Below are positions 8,567-16,050 of a DNA stretch of 38,703 nucleotides, one piece after another. The notes beneath the pieces are model-generated. The model searched no databases. It was not told where the DNA came from and saw only the letters and a program-made list of their open reading frames with translations. Location of the stretch: the IMG/VR virus record IMGVR_UViG_3300032288_004567, positions 1 through 38,703 of that record. One strand, 5' to 3'. Both the position numbers and the translations under genes were made by a program. This DNA is from a virus. Positions within the stretch are counted from its first letter, which is position 1, and each line of letters starts with the position of its first letter.

Positions 8567-9769
8567 ATGTTTCACCATATGCAGCAAAATATTGAGCCAG
8601 AAGAAGAGTTACCAAAGGGCGTTATACTTCGTGACTTTGATGACTTCACTACCTTACGCAATCAAATTTTTGATGGTGTAAAAAATTCCATGATCAAATC
8701 ATTTCCTGTTAATTATGGAAGTGTGAGAATGGAATTACATGATGTGGACTACGATGACAGGGATGATGTGCCTGTATCAGAGCAGAAGAAAAACCTTCTA
8801 GAAAATAAATATATAACAAAGAAATTAAGAGGTACAATAAAATTATTTGATACAACTAATGATCAGCTTTTAGAAGAGAAGCGCATATCATTAATGAAGG
8901 TACCTTACCTTACTAACCGTGGTACATTTATTCATGGTGGTAATGAATATGCATCGATCATGCAGTCACGCCTTCTTCCCGGGGTGTACACTCGTAGGCA
9001 GGCTAACGGAGAATTAGAAACTCAGTTCAATGTTAAGCCAGGTACGGGAATTGGTTTCCGTGTTGGTTTTGAACCTGAGACTACACAGTACAGAGTAAAG
9101 ATCTCTCAAGCCAATCTGCACCTGTATAGTCTATTAAAAGATTTAGGTACAAGTGATAAGGAACTGGAAAAGTCCTGGGGTCCTGAAATCTTTCGTGCTA
9201 ATCAAATGAAGTACGATGCCCGGGTATTTGATAAAGCATATGACCGATTGGTTCCTGCACGACAAAAGAAATTAGATAAGACAAGAGAAGACAAAGTTGC
9301 ATCTGTTCGCAATGCTCTAGAAGCTGCACAGATTCATGCCCGCGTAGCTCAGAAGAATCTGCCTAATATGTTTGACCCGAAGATTGCTTCTCAGTGGGAA
9401 GCACAATGGCAGGGTAAACAGGCTGCTGAAAAAGTTATCGATGATATGCCTTTTAATCCTGACTTAGAACCTGAACAGGTTTATGAGAATTATTTTGACG
9501 AGGATGGTGGAGTTAAATCAGCTGCAGATATGCATGCATTGATGCAGGCGCGTAGACACAGTTCACAGGCTAAAGAAGAATATAAAAAGAAGACAGCTAT
9601 CATGGCTGCAGCTTTAGCTCGTTATCCTGATGAATTTATTGTTGATCAGGATGGACGTATGTCAGGTATTACTCACTTACCTACAGGTTTTAGAATTCAC
9701 GTTCCTAAAGAAATTATTCCTAAAGGAGTGAAGCGAGTATTCCAGGAGGATGAGGAGGATCTGGAATAG
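8567..9769 (+). CDS. RNA polymerase beta subunit-like, N-terminal piece
   Basis: This 400-residue protein resembles the N-terminal part of a multisubunit RNA polymerase beta subunit. The segment LMKVPYLTNRGTFIHGGNEY and then SIMQSRLLPGVYTRR (about residues 111-146) aligns by eye with the beta signature in which a strand leads into GTFIINGTERVIVSQL and RSPGV. The later segment is charged and helical (about 225-350). Bacterial beta is over 1100 residues, so this is only a fragment. The following beta region is encoded at 12141-12866. phiKZ-type phages also split beta and beta' over several genes, so the gene is probably functional as a piece. Its last 50 bases overlap the 3' end of the - strand endonuclease. 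Confidence 0.75.
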   Translation: MFHHMQQNIEPEEELPKGVILRDFDDFTTLRNQIFDGVKNSMIKSFPVNYGSVRMELHDVDYDDRDDVPVSEQKKNLLENKYITKKLRGTIKLFDTTNDQLLEEKRISLMKVPYLTNRGTFIHGGNEYASIMQSRLLPGVYTRRQANGELETQFNVKPGTGIGFRVGFEPETTQYRVKISQANLHLYSLLKDLGTSDKELEKSWGPEIFRANQMKYDARVFDKAYDRLVPARQKKLDKTREDKVASVRNALEAAQIHARVAQKNLPNMFDPKIASQWEAQWQGKQAAEKVIDDMPFNPDLEPEQVYENYFDEDGGVKSAADMHALMQARRHSSQAKEEYKKKTAIMAAALARYPDEFIVDQDGRMSGITHLPTGFRIHVPKEIIPKGVKRVFQEDEEDLE

Positions 9770-10568
9770 TCCAGCCTTTATAATGTGTAATCTTTTTGTT
9801 TATTACCTGACACAATTTATTTGGCGAATTTAAATTGTGTTTTAAACAAAAAGATTTTATTGTTGTATTTAATATAAATTTGTCTTTTTTAGCATTTAAA
9901 AGACAAATTTCATATCTAGGGCATGTCCATCCTCTGTGATGTCGCCATATTCCTCTTAACAATAAATTTACGCCTTTCCGGTCTAATCCATTTTTGTATC
10001 CAAATTCAATTGAATTATCGAATTGATGAATTTTACCGTATTCGTCTCTTAAGCTATATTTGTAAGTTCTTTCATTATTACATAAACACCAGTCTTTAAA
10101 GTTATTTCTTTTACCATTTAAAATTTCTGCAATTCTATTCCTATTGATATTCAGTTCTCTTTCTGCTTCTGTTAGACTGCTGAATTTTTTTATTTCTTCT
10201 CCTTTTTTTAATATTATCTTTTTACAATTTATGAAAGCATTTGGTCTATCCAATTTTTTATTTATATTAAAACCGTGTTTTCTTTTACAGCTCCTTTTTA
10301 ATTTTATAAAATATATTTCACGGGCCAATAAATTTTTTATTGGTGTTAGTTCTAAAATTTCTACTCTTAGCGTATGCACTCCGTATTTATTTACATGCCT
10401 TTGCAGCTTGGGATTGCAGTGTTTGTTTTTTAAAAGATCATTTTTGTGATTTCTTATTCTTGATCTTAAATTTTTACTACTGCCTACATATATCTTGCCA
10501 TGTTGGCTAATGATAGCGTATATTCCTGCAGATTTAGGTAGGTTATCTGTGTTCATATAATTGGGCAT
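9720..10568 (-). CDS. GIY-YIG homing endonuclease (free-standing)
   Basis: A 282-residue GIY-YIG nuclease. The N-terminal domain contains SAGIYAIISQHGKIYVGSSK, with GIY and YVG spaced as in the family, then RSRIRNHKNDL with the conserved Arg. The rest holds repeated segments ending in (H)xGW (LRGIWRHHRGWTCPR, ITHYKGWTIPDP), which look like tandem DNA-binding modules of homing endonucleases. I chose ATG at 10568 because an upstream ATG would extend the frame into the start of the gene at 10589. It is AT-rich, on the opposite strand to its neighbours, and lies between the two beta-subunit pieces. Such genes cut alleles that lack them and spread by repair. Confidence 0.85.
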   Translation of the reverse strand: MPNYMNTDNLPKSAGIYAIISQHGKIYVGSSKNLRSRIRNHKNDLLKNKHCNPKLQRHVNKYGVHTLRVEILELTPIKNLLAREIYFIKLKRSCKRKHGFNINKKLDRPNAFINCKKIILKKGEEIKKFSSLTEAERELNINRNRIAEILNGKRNNFKDWCLCNNERTYKYSLRDEYGKIHQFDNSIEFGYKNGLDRKGVNLLLRGIWRHHRGWTCPRYEICLLNAKKDKFILNTTIKSFCLKHNLNSPNKLCQVINKKITHYKGWTIPDPPHPPGILASLL

Positions 10569-10588
10569 TTTATACCATTGAAATAAAT

Positions 10589-10999
10589 ATGCAAGATACA
10601 TTTGATGAATCAATAGTGCAAAATCCTGACGATTTAAGAGAGGAATATAACTCTCTTTACGGACGTGTTGGTCCTAGGTTAGCAGGTATGAAACAATGGA
10701 AAGCAGAATGGATTCCTGAGTCTTCCGGGCTTGGCTGGTTAGACTGGTATACGCAGTATGCTAATGGAAAAAGATCAGATGATGACGCCCATCAAATTAA
10801 GCGTTGGAAGTCTTTTAAAGCTAGACATGTACCTCAGTTTATTAAAAACCCCACGCCTAAGAGAGCCATAATGTTACGTAACTGGGCTATCGATCCTCTG
10901 AAAATGATTGAGGATGAAGAAGCTCGTAGACAATTAGCCGAAGCTATGGAAAATTATAAGCAGAAAGCCTGGGACAACTACAATAAAAATAAAGTTTAA
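10589..10999 (+). CDS. Hypothetical phage protein between RNA polymerase pieces
   Basis: A 136-residue protein rich in Trp and basic residues, with the ordered core SSGLGWLDWYTQYANGK then QIKRWKSFKARHVPQFIK. I recognise no function. It starts 20 bases beyond the divergent endonuclease start. It could be a structural protein or a remnant of the region disturbed by endonuclease insertion. Nothing in it resembles the missing beta-subunit segment. Confidence 0.6.
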   Translation: MQDTFDESIVQNPDDLREEYNSLYGRVGPRLAGMKQWKAEWIPESSGLGWLDWYTQYANGKRSDDDAHQIKRWKSFKARHVPQFIKNPTPKRAIMLRNWAIDPLKMIEDEEARRQLAEAMENYKQKAWDNYNKNKV

Positions 11000-11007
11000 A
11001 GATATAT

Positions 11008-12138
11008 ATGCTGTCACCAGTTTTTTCTAATCTATTAAATACAGATGTCGTGGACAGAGATTCTGTATTACCTACAGCGTTAGGTGGTGCTGGTCTTTTT
11101 TCTCTTGCTCCAGCTATCACTGCGAGACCCTTGCAGCATTATAATAAAGGCGTAGAAATAAGTGACTTTAATAAATTTCAAAAAGGACTTAGACCTGGCG
11201 ACATTGTAGTTAGCGGTAGTAAAGAATTATTACCAATTCCTACAGGTGTAAATTTAGTTACAGGTAATCCTTATGGGCAGCATATTAGCATTGTTGATAC
11301 TCCTTCTAAGCGCTGGGACATAGATTCACATCCTGCTTACGGCTTTAATATATCAGAAGGTAACATTGATAAAAATCATAATTTACAAGTTTTAAGATTT
11401 AAAGATGATGCAGCTAGAAAGCGAGTTCTGCGCGAAATGAGGTCTATGGCTCGCGCCTCTAATAAGTTTGAATCTGCAATTAAAAGAATACTTGTTCGCA
11501 AGGGTTGGGATCCTGCATCGGCTGCAAGTCATGCAGAAGTTGCAACTAGCAGATTATACGATACATCCACAGGCGTCAAAGCAGGCCTAAAAGAATTATT
11601 TTTACCAAATTTAGCTTCCGCAGAAAGCGTAAAAAATTTAAATAGACAACATTATTTGGCTAATAAAAATTTTATAAGTAATGTAAAAAGTTATGCACAA
11701 AATGTTGCAGAGATGCTTGACGTACATCCAAAGCCTGAAAATATATCTGCAGATGAATTAAGAAAGGCATTACCAAGATGCGTTGGTGGCGTCTGTTCTT
11801 CCATGCCTGCTATTTTAGGCGAAATAGACCTAGTTCCCGGGCGTGCAGCTAGGGACATATTGACATCTGATTATCTTAAATCAGATAAACTTAAACCCAT
11901 CATGCGTTACTATGGGGGCAGACCAGAAACATTCTTGGAGAAATCATATTTTTCAGCTATGGCTAAAGCGCCTAGGTTACTTAAATCGCTTCCTGGTTTA
12001 GGTCTATTAGGCGCAGGTGTAGGGTTGGCTTTAAAGAATAAGAGTGACAAAGCAGATAGATTAAGTTCTTTAGCTTCTCGTATCAAATTCACACAACCTA
12101 TTTCTTCGCTGTTAAAAAATAGAATGAATGCAGCATAA
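11008..12138 (+). CDS. Permuted papain-like (YiiX/NlpC-type) peptidase or amidase
   Basis: This 376-residue protein has the hallmarks of a circularly permuted NlpC/P60 fold: GLRPGDIVVSG at about residues 58-68, the catalytic-His-type strand YGQHISIVD (His near 92), then VLRF at about 128, and much later RCVGGVCSSMPAIL with Cys 258 and 263, one of which would be the nucleophile. The C-terminus has a Gly/Leu-rich hydrophobic stretch near 325-342 that could insert in a membrane. Such enzymes cleave peptidoglycan peptides or acyl/amide bonds. With the lysozyme downstream, a role in cell-wall penetration at infection is plausible but inferred. Confidence 0.55.
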   Translation: MLSPVFSNLLNTDVVDRDSVLPTALGGAGLFSLAPAITARPLQHYNKGVEISDFNKFQKGLRPGDIVVSGSKELLPIPTGVNLVTGNPYGQHISIVDTPSKRWDIDSHPAYGFNISEGNIDKNHNLQVLRFKDDAARKRVLREMRSMARASNKFESAIKRILVRKGWDPASAASHAEVATSRLYDTSTGVKAGLKELFLPNLASAESVKNLNRQHYLANKNFISNVKSYAQNVAEMLDVHPKPENISADELRKALPRCVGGVCSSMPAILGEIDLVPGRAARDILTSDYLKSDKLKPIMRYYGGRPETFLEKSYFSAMAKAPRLLKSLPGLGLLGAGVGLALKNKSDKADRLSSLASRIKFTQPISSLLKNRMNAA

Positions 12139-12140
12139 GT

Positions 12141-12866
12141 ATGAAAAAATCTCAAATAGACGAAATACTTTCCAAGGTTCAGAAGCAAGCTTCAGCTGTT
12201 GCTAAGGTTCGTTCTATTCTGCCCAACCGCAAAGTTGATGCTAACGATAATGGTATTCCTGATGACGAGGAAGAGTATGTGCCTGTAGGCGTTAAGGGAC
12301 TGCTATCTGCATCTCAGAAACTTCTGGCCATCAACCGTGGATTAGATAAGACAGATGAGCGTGATAGTTTATTATTCAAAAGGATATTAACTACTGACCG
12401 TCTGTTATCTGAACGAGTACGTTTAGATAGCGACAGAGTTCGCGGATCCATGATGCCGCTAATTGCCCGGCATAAGAATCTCAAAGCTGTAGGTCCTTTT
12501 GCATTTGATTCCTATATGGAGAAGTTCCTGATCGGAAATCCTTTATCTTCTCCTTTGGAAGAAATTAATCCGCTACATCTTCTTGAGCAATCTCGTAGGG
12601 CTACACAGATGGGTCCGGGAGGCATTGGTACTGACAATGCCATTACTGAGGACATGCAGGCTATTAGAACTGATCAGTTTGGTTTCTTATCTACCCTTGA
12701 AGGCCCTGAGTCTGAGAAGATCGGTATTGATACAAGAATGGCCTGGGGATCTAAAATTGGATCAGATGGTAAACCATATCAGAAATTCTATAACCGTAAA
12801 ACCAAGAAATACCAATGGATGAGCCCGGAAGATCTTGACGGGCTTACTGTTAAATTACCCGACTAA
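12141..12866 (+). CDS. RNA polymerase beta subunit-like, middle piece
   Basis: This 241-residue protein matches the middle of RNA polymerase beta. [20 protein letters not shown] and TQMGPGGIG (about residues 135-163) follow the pattern of the bacterial segment [44 protein letters not shown] (about 177-195) matches the fork-region PIETPEGPNIG. The upstream [20 protein letters not shown] resembles the region that precedes the rifampicin cluster. It lacks the C-terminal beta parts (no GDKxxxRHGNKG motif), which do not appear in this window. It starts two bases after the previous stop. Together with 8567-9769 it shows that beta is encoded in pieces. Confidence 0.8.
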   Translation: [241 protein letters not shown]

Positions 12867-12867
12867 T

Positions 12868-13641
12868 ATGACTAGTTCAGACAAATTATCTTTAAGCTCA
12901 TTTATTGTAAAACGCGCATACGCTGGATTTTCTGGATATTTTAATCCTAGCGCAGGTGTCAATCCATTGCCCCCTGCCCCTAAAGCTGTACCTGTGGCTC
13001 AGCCATCCATAGCTGTTCCCAAAGCTGTACCTGTTAGAATAGCCAAGCCAGCGCCTGAAACTATTTCTTCAAATAAACCTTCTGTTTTATCAGCCAATAA
13101 GCCAGTTAAAAAACCTGCTTTGCCCGCAAATGATTTTTCTTATTATCAGCCTATCTTAGATGTAATTAGAAAAGGCGAAGCTAATACTGCCGGGTACAAC
13201 CAGATGGTATCTGACTATACCTCTAAGGGACATGGTTTAACTAAAAAAACATTGCAACAAGTTTTAGATTATCAAGATCAATGGTTAAAAGATAAAGGAG
13301 GAACTGCTGCGGGTGGTTATCAGTTTTTAAGAAATAATTTAGTAGGACTAGCTAAGCAGCATAAACATGATTTAAATAAAACTTTATTTGATGAAAAAAC
13401 TCAAGATCTATATGGGCGCTCTTTGATGGACCGCAGAGGATTTAAAGATTATCTGTCTGGTAAAATTAATGCAGACCAAATGAGATTAAATCTATCTAAA
13501 GAGTGGGCTGCTTTGCCTGCTAGAGGTGAAAAGTCTTACTATGATAAAGATGGTAGGAATAAAGCTAGGGTCTCTTCTAAAGAAATAAATACAGCTATAG
13601 CTAAAGCTTTGGAATTATACCGTAAATCTTTGGGTCAATAA
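12868..13641 (+). CDS. GH104-like lysozyme with N-terminal leader peptide
   Basis: A 257-residue protein. Residues about 90-257 resemble lambda R-type lysozyme (GH104): VIRKGEAN with a candidate catalytic Glu 104, GGTAAGGYQFL at about 145-155 matching the family STGAGRYQLL block, and SKEWAALPARGEKSYY matching NIWASLPG. The N-terminus is separate: MTSSDKLSLSSFIVKRA, then a Pro/Ala/Lys linker of about 70 residues. The leader is shared with the proteins at 13707, 14789 and 19706. I chose ATG 12868, one base after the previous stop, because this aligns the leader. It likely degrades peptidoglycan, either as endolysin or, given the leader, as a virion-carried enzyme. Confidence 0.7.
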   Translation: MTSSDKLSLSSFIVKRAYAGFSGYFNPSAGVNPLPPAPKAVPVAQPSIAVPKAVPVRIAKPAPETISSNKPSVLSANKPVKKPALPANDFSYYQPILDVIRKGEANTAGYNQMVSDYTSKGHGLTKKTLQQVLDYQDQWLKDKGGTAAGGYQFLRNNLVGLAKQHKHDLNKTLFDEKTQDLYGRSLMDRRGFKDYLSGKINADQMRLNLSKEWAALPARGEKSYYDKDGRNKARVSSKEINTAIAKALELYRKSLGQ

Positions 13642-13706
13642 CTTACGAGCGAAGTAAATTACCTTGACTTAAAAACTAATATACATTTTATTACCGCACT
13701 CATTTT

Positions 13707-14783
13707 ATGAATTCATTAGATAAACTTTTTTTATCAGATTATTTAATTAAATTAGCTGGAGTCACTGGCTCTCTAGCAAGAGGTGCGGCTAGAGGCGCTG
13801 GTAGAGGTGCCGCCAGAGGTGCTGGTAGAGGTGCAGGTAAAGGCATGGCACAGGCTACCACAAAGCTACCTCCGCCTTCCTTTTTGACAGAGGCTGAGCA
13901 ACTTGCTCAAAAGAGGTTTAATGCTTTATCTCCTGGAGAAAAGCAATATTATCTTCAGTCTCAACTTAAGAAACAGGTGCAAAACGCTGCTCCTAAAACA
14001 CCTGCTCAATTACCTCCGCCGTCCTTCATGACACAGCAAGCAGCTCCCGCTTTAGCAGCGGTAGCTCCCGCAGCTGCTGCGGCTATGCCTACAGGATTAG
14101 GTTTAGCAAGACAAGGTTTAGGTCAGGTTATGACGGGTACAGGTCAAGCAATAAGAAGCGGAGTAGGCGCTGTTCGTGATAGAGTGAGTAATGCTGCTGC
14201 GGCAGCGAAAAACCGTTTAAGTAGCGGAGTGGCTGCTACTCGCGCAGGTTTGGTGTCCGCAGCTAAGAATCCATTAGTTCAAGCTGGTGCTGTAGGTTTA
14301 GGTGGCGGTGCTTTAGGCGCATATGGTGTTAATACTGCAATGGGTGTAGGAGCTACTCCTCAGCCTGCCCCTGCCCCGGCAGCAGCTACTATGGCTCCAG
14401 CCGCTGCTCCGGCATTGACCAATACCATACCTGATTATGCTGCCATGGATGAAGAAGGAGTGCAAATGACACCTCCAGTCGCAGCTCCTGCTGCTCCAGC
14501 TTCTGTTCCTGCTGCCGCCACAGCTCCAGTTTCTCCTGCCGCCGCTCAGGCTACTTATGACCAACAGCTAGCCGCTGACGAGGCTACAGCACAAGAAGAT
14601 GCGGCCATGGTTAATGAGCCTGATTATAATCAAATATTCAAACGATATATGGGCAGTGATTATAGAGGTGATTCCTCTTTGGATCGCGCTAAAATGCAGT
14701 ATCTGCAATCTTTGCACGGGCAAGGTAGAGATTTGAATGCAAGTAACATTTACAACAAAAGTTATGGTTACGGTAATTGGTAA
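13707..14783 (+). CDS. Ala/Pro-rich low-complexity protein with RGA repeats
   Basis: This 358-residue protein starts with MNSLDKLFLSDYLIKLAG, the shared leader, followed at about residues 23-46 by a basic RGAARGAGRGAARGAGRGAG tract. The middle has two copies of LPPPSF, Ala-rich stretches, and a Gly-rich hydrophobic segment (LVQAGAVGLGGGALGAYG) that could enter a membrane. The C-terminus is acidic then Tyr/Asn-rich. No enzyme motif is visible. Basic tract plus hydrophobic segment suggest an internal virion protein that contacts DNA and membrane, which is inference. The repeat tract is prone to slippage and may vary between relatives. Confidence 0.65.
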   Translation: MNSLDKLFLSDYLIKLAGVTGSLARGAARGAGRGAARGAGRGAGKGMAQATTKLPPPSFLTEAEQLAQKRFNALSPGEKQYYLQSQLKKQVQNAAPKTPAQLPPPSFMTQQAAPALAAVAPAAAAAMPTGLGLARQGLGQVMTGTGQAIRSGVGAVRDRVSNAAAAAKNRLSSGVAATRAGLVSAAKNPLVQAGAVGLGGGALGAYGVNTAMGVGATPQPAPAPAAATMAPAAAPALTNTIPDYAAMDEEGVQMTPPVAAPAAPASVPAAATAPVSPAAAQATYDQQLAADEATAQEDAAMVNEPDYNQIFKRYMGSDYRGDSSLDRAKMQYLQSLHGQGRDLNASNIYNKSYGYGNW

Positions 14784-14788
14784 TACTT

Positions 14789-15370
14789 ATGAATATTAGT
14801 AATAAATTACATTTAGCTAGTTATTTAGTTAAGCGCGCTATTTTTGACGATATACGTAATGCGTATAACGCATATCAGACTTATAAAGATTTTAAAGGTA
14901 AGTATGATAATTTAAGTGGTACTATTCAACAGGGATTAGGTCAATTTAATAGTATGTTAGGTCAGGGAGGTTTATCTCAATTAGGTAATACTATTCAACA
15001 GGGAATTAGTGGTGTTATGCAAGGGTTTAATACCAATCCTCAAGATTACCTAAAAAGTTTAAATCCTCAGCACGGGCAAGATCCAGGATTCGCCCCTCAA
15101 TCCATGAATAAATCTGAAGATGTCCTGAAATGGAACACACCAGATAAAGATTATATTCCTCCATCTGGTAATCAGTATCAAAATTACCTAAAAAGTTTAA
15201 ATCCTCAGCACGGACAAGATTCAGGATTTGCCCCTCAGTCTGGCACGCCTTCCTACCAAGGAGCTCGTCGCATGCCTTATCGCCCGTCCTCGTCCTCATC
15301 CCTGGCTAATTTGTATCCTAATCGCCCATCCTCATCACAAGCTCCTAAGCCGCAAGTTCATTTACTATAG
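14789..15370 (+). CDS. Repeat-containing protein with shared leader
   Basis: A 193-residue protein that starts MNISNKLHLASYLVKRA, the shared leader. Residues 20-80 are Gln/Gly-rich with a near repeat (TIQQGLGQ, TIQQGISG). Then a 19-residue unit YLKSLNPQHGQDPGFAPQS occurs twice, 46 residues apart, and the tail is Ser/Pro/Arg-rich. I chose ATG 14789 over the in-frame ATG 14777, which is still inside the previous gene, because it aligns the leader. Function unknown; a structural or internal virion role is inferred from the leader and neighbours. Confidence 0.6.
   Translation: MNISNKLHLASYLVKRAIFDDIRNAYNAYQTYKDFKGKYDNLSGTIQQGLGQFNSMLGQGGLSQLGNTIQQGISGVMQGFNTNPQDYLKSLNPQHGQDPGFAPQSMNKSEDVLKWNTPDKDYIPPSGNQYQNYLKSLNPQHGQDSGFAPQSGTPSYQGARRMPYRPSSSSSLANLYPNRPSSSQAPKPQVHLL
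15045..15102 (+). repeat. 58-bp direct repeat, copy 1
   Basis: Starts ATTACCTAAAAAGTTTAAAT; the second copy begins 138 bases later at 15183 with only a few substitutions. It encodes the YLKSLNPQHGQD unit, so this is a coding duplication. Confidence 0.85.
15183..15240 (+). repeat. 58-bp direct repeat, copy 2
   Basis: Second copy of the unit at 15045-15102. The changes are mostly synonymous or conservative (DPGFAPQS versus DSGFAPQS), which suggests selection on the encoded peptide after duplication. Confidence 0.85.
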
Positions 15371-15379
15371 ACAAAAGTA

Positions 15380-15407
15380 TTGACAAATTTAATCACTATT
15401 CTAAACT
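15380..15407 (+). promoter_or_regulatory. Candidate sigma70-type promoter
   Basis: TTGACA at 15380-15385 and TAAACT at 15402-15407 are 16 bases apart, just ahead of the start at 15417. The -35 is perfect and the -10 imperfect. Transcription would begin only a few bases before the ATG. Confidence 0.4.
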
Positions 15408-15416
15408 CATAACACT

Positions 15417-15602
15417 ATGCCAAACGAAATCACTCCTGAATTAGTCCGTCAAGCTAAGTATGAAGGCTTTATCCGTCATACATCCGCTATGTACGATAAA
15501 GATACTACTGCTCAAAAATTCGCTGACTATGTTGAAAAAGACAAAGCCAGAGAAAATAAGTTTGTAGAACTTCGCGGTAACATCCTCGAAGGGTTGCAAT
15601 AA
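15417..15602 (+). CDS. Small hypothetical protein
   Basis: A 61-residue soluble, charged, probably helical protein (MPNEITPELVRQAKYEGF to LRGNILEGLQ). It has its own promoter-like site upstream and an excellent terminator downstream, so it is probably a separately expressed small gene. No family recognised. Confidence 0.65.
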   Translation: MPNEITPELVRQAKYEGFIRHTSAMYDKDTTAQKFADYVEKDKARENKFVELRGNILEGLQ

Positions 15603-15623
15603 TAAACTAGATGAATCTTCCGG

Positions 15624-15660
15624 CCTCCGTGGTAGAGTATGTCTGCCACGGAGGTTTTTT
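15624..15660 (+). terminator. Strong intrinsic terminator that also carries a ribosome binding site
   Basis: CCTCCGTGGTAG (15624-15635) pairs with CTGCCACGGAGG (15643-15654), 12 bp with one G-U, and six T follow at once. The 3' arm ends in GGAGG, and the next ATG is seven bases downstream at 15661. The hairpin therefore both stops most transcripts and hides the Shine-Dalgarno of the next gene in those that read through. Confidence 0.85.
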
Positions 15661-16050
15661 ATGCCCAAATCTAAATCTACATCGCCCAAGAGTACAAGAA
15701 ATAGAAAGAAGATTAAGATTGTGGAGACTAAGCTAGGGCATCGTCAGTCCCTAGGATTGTGGGAGAAGGTTAACGACAAGACATCGAAGATATCCATAGA
15801 TGCCCGGTTAAAAGGTTTCCAACGATTGTTGATCGTTTTGCATGAAGCACTACATGAAACCTGCCGAGATTGGACAGAAGAGAAAGTTGTAGCAGTAAGT
15901 GAATTTTTAGCTCGCGTTCTATGGGAATGTGACTATAGACATGTCGATCATTCCGGGGAGGCTAAACCTAGTTATAAGACTCCTATCAAGAAGAAGAAAT
16001 CGACTGATGTTAAAACAAAAGAAATATGGGATACAAAGAACCGAAGTTAG
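15661..16050 (+). CDS. HExxH-type putative metallopeptidase
   Basis: A 129-residue protein with a basic N-terminus (KSKSTSPKSTRNRKKIK) and the motif LLIVLHEALHETC at about residues 57-69, where His 61, Glu 62 and His 65 form HExxH. A downstream acidic residue in TEEKVVAVSEF could be the third ligand. This is small but compatible with minimal zinc peptidases of the ImmA type. The tail is Lys-rich. It follows a terminator and has a GGAGG site inside that hairpin, one of the few canonical Shine-Dalgarno sites in the window. It overlaps the next gene by 25 bases. Confidence 0.55.
   Translation: MPKSKSTSPKSTRNRKKIKIVETKLGHRQSLGLWEKVNDKTSKISIDARLKGFQRLLIVLHEALHETCRDWTEEKVVAVSEFLARVLWECDYRHVDHSGEAKPSYKTPIKKKKSTDVKTKEIWDTKNRS

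Noticed and set aside
15027-15299. Mobile element at the 58-bp direct repeats
   Set aside because: The repeats are in frame, encode the same peptide unit and are not flanked by a transposase or inverted ends.
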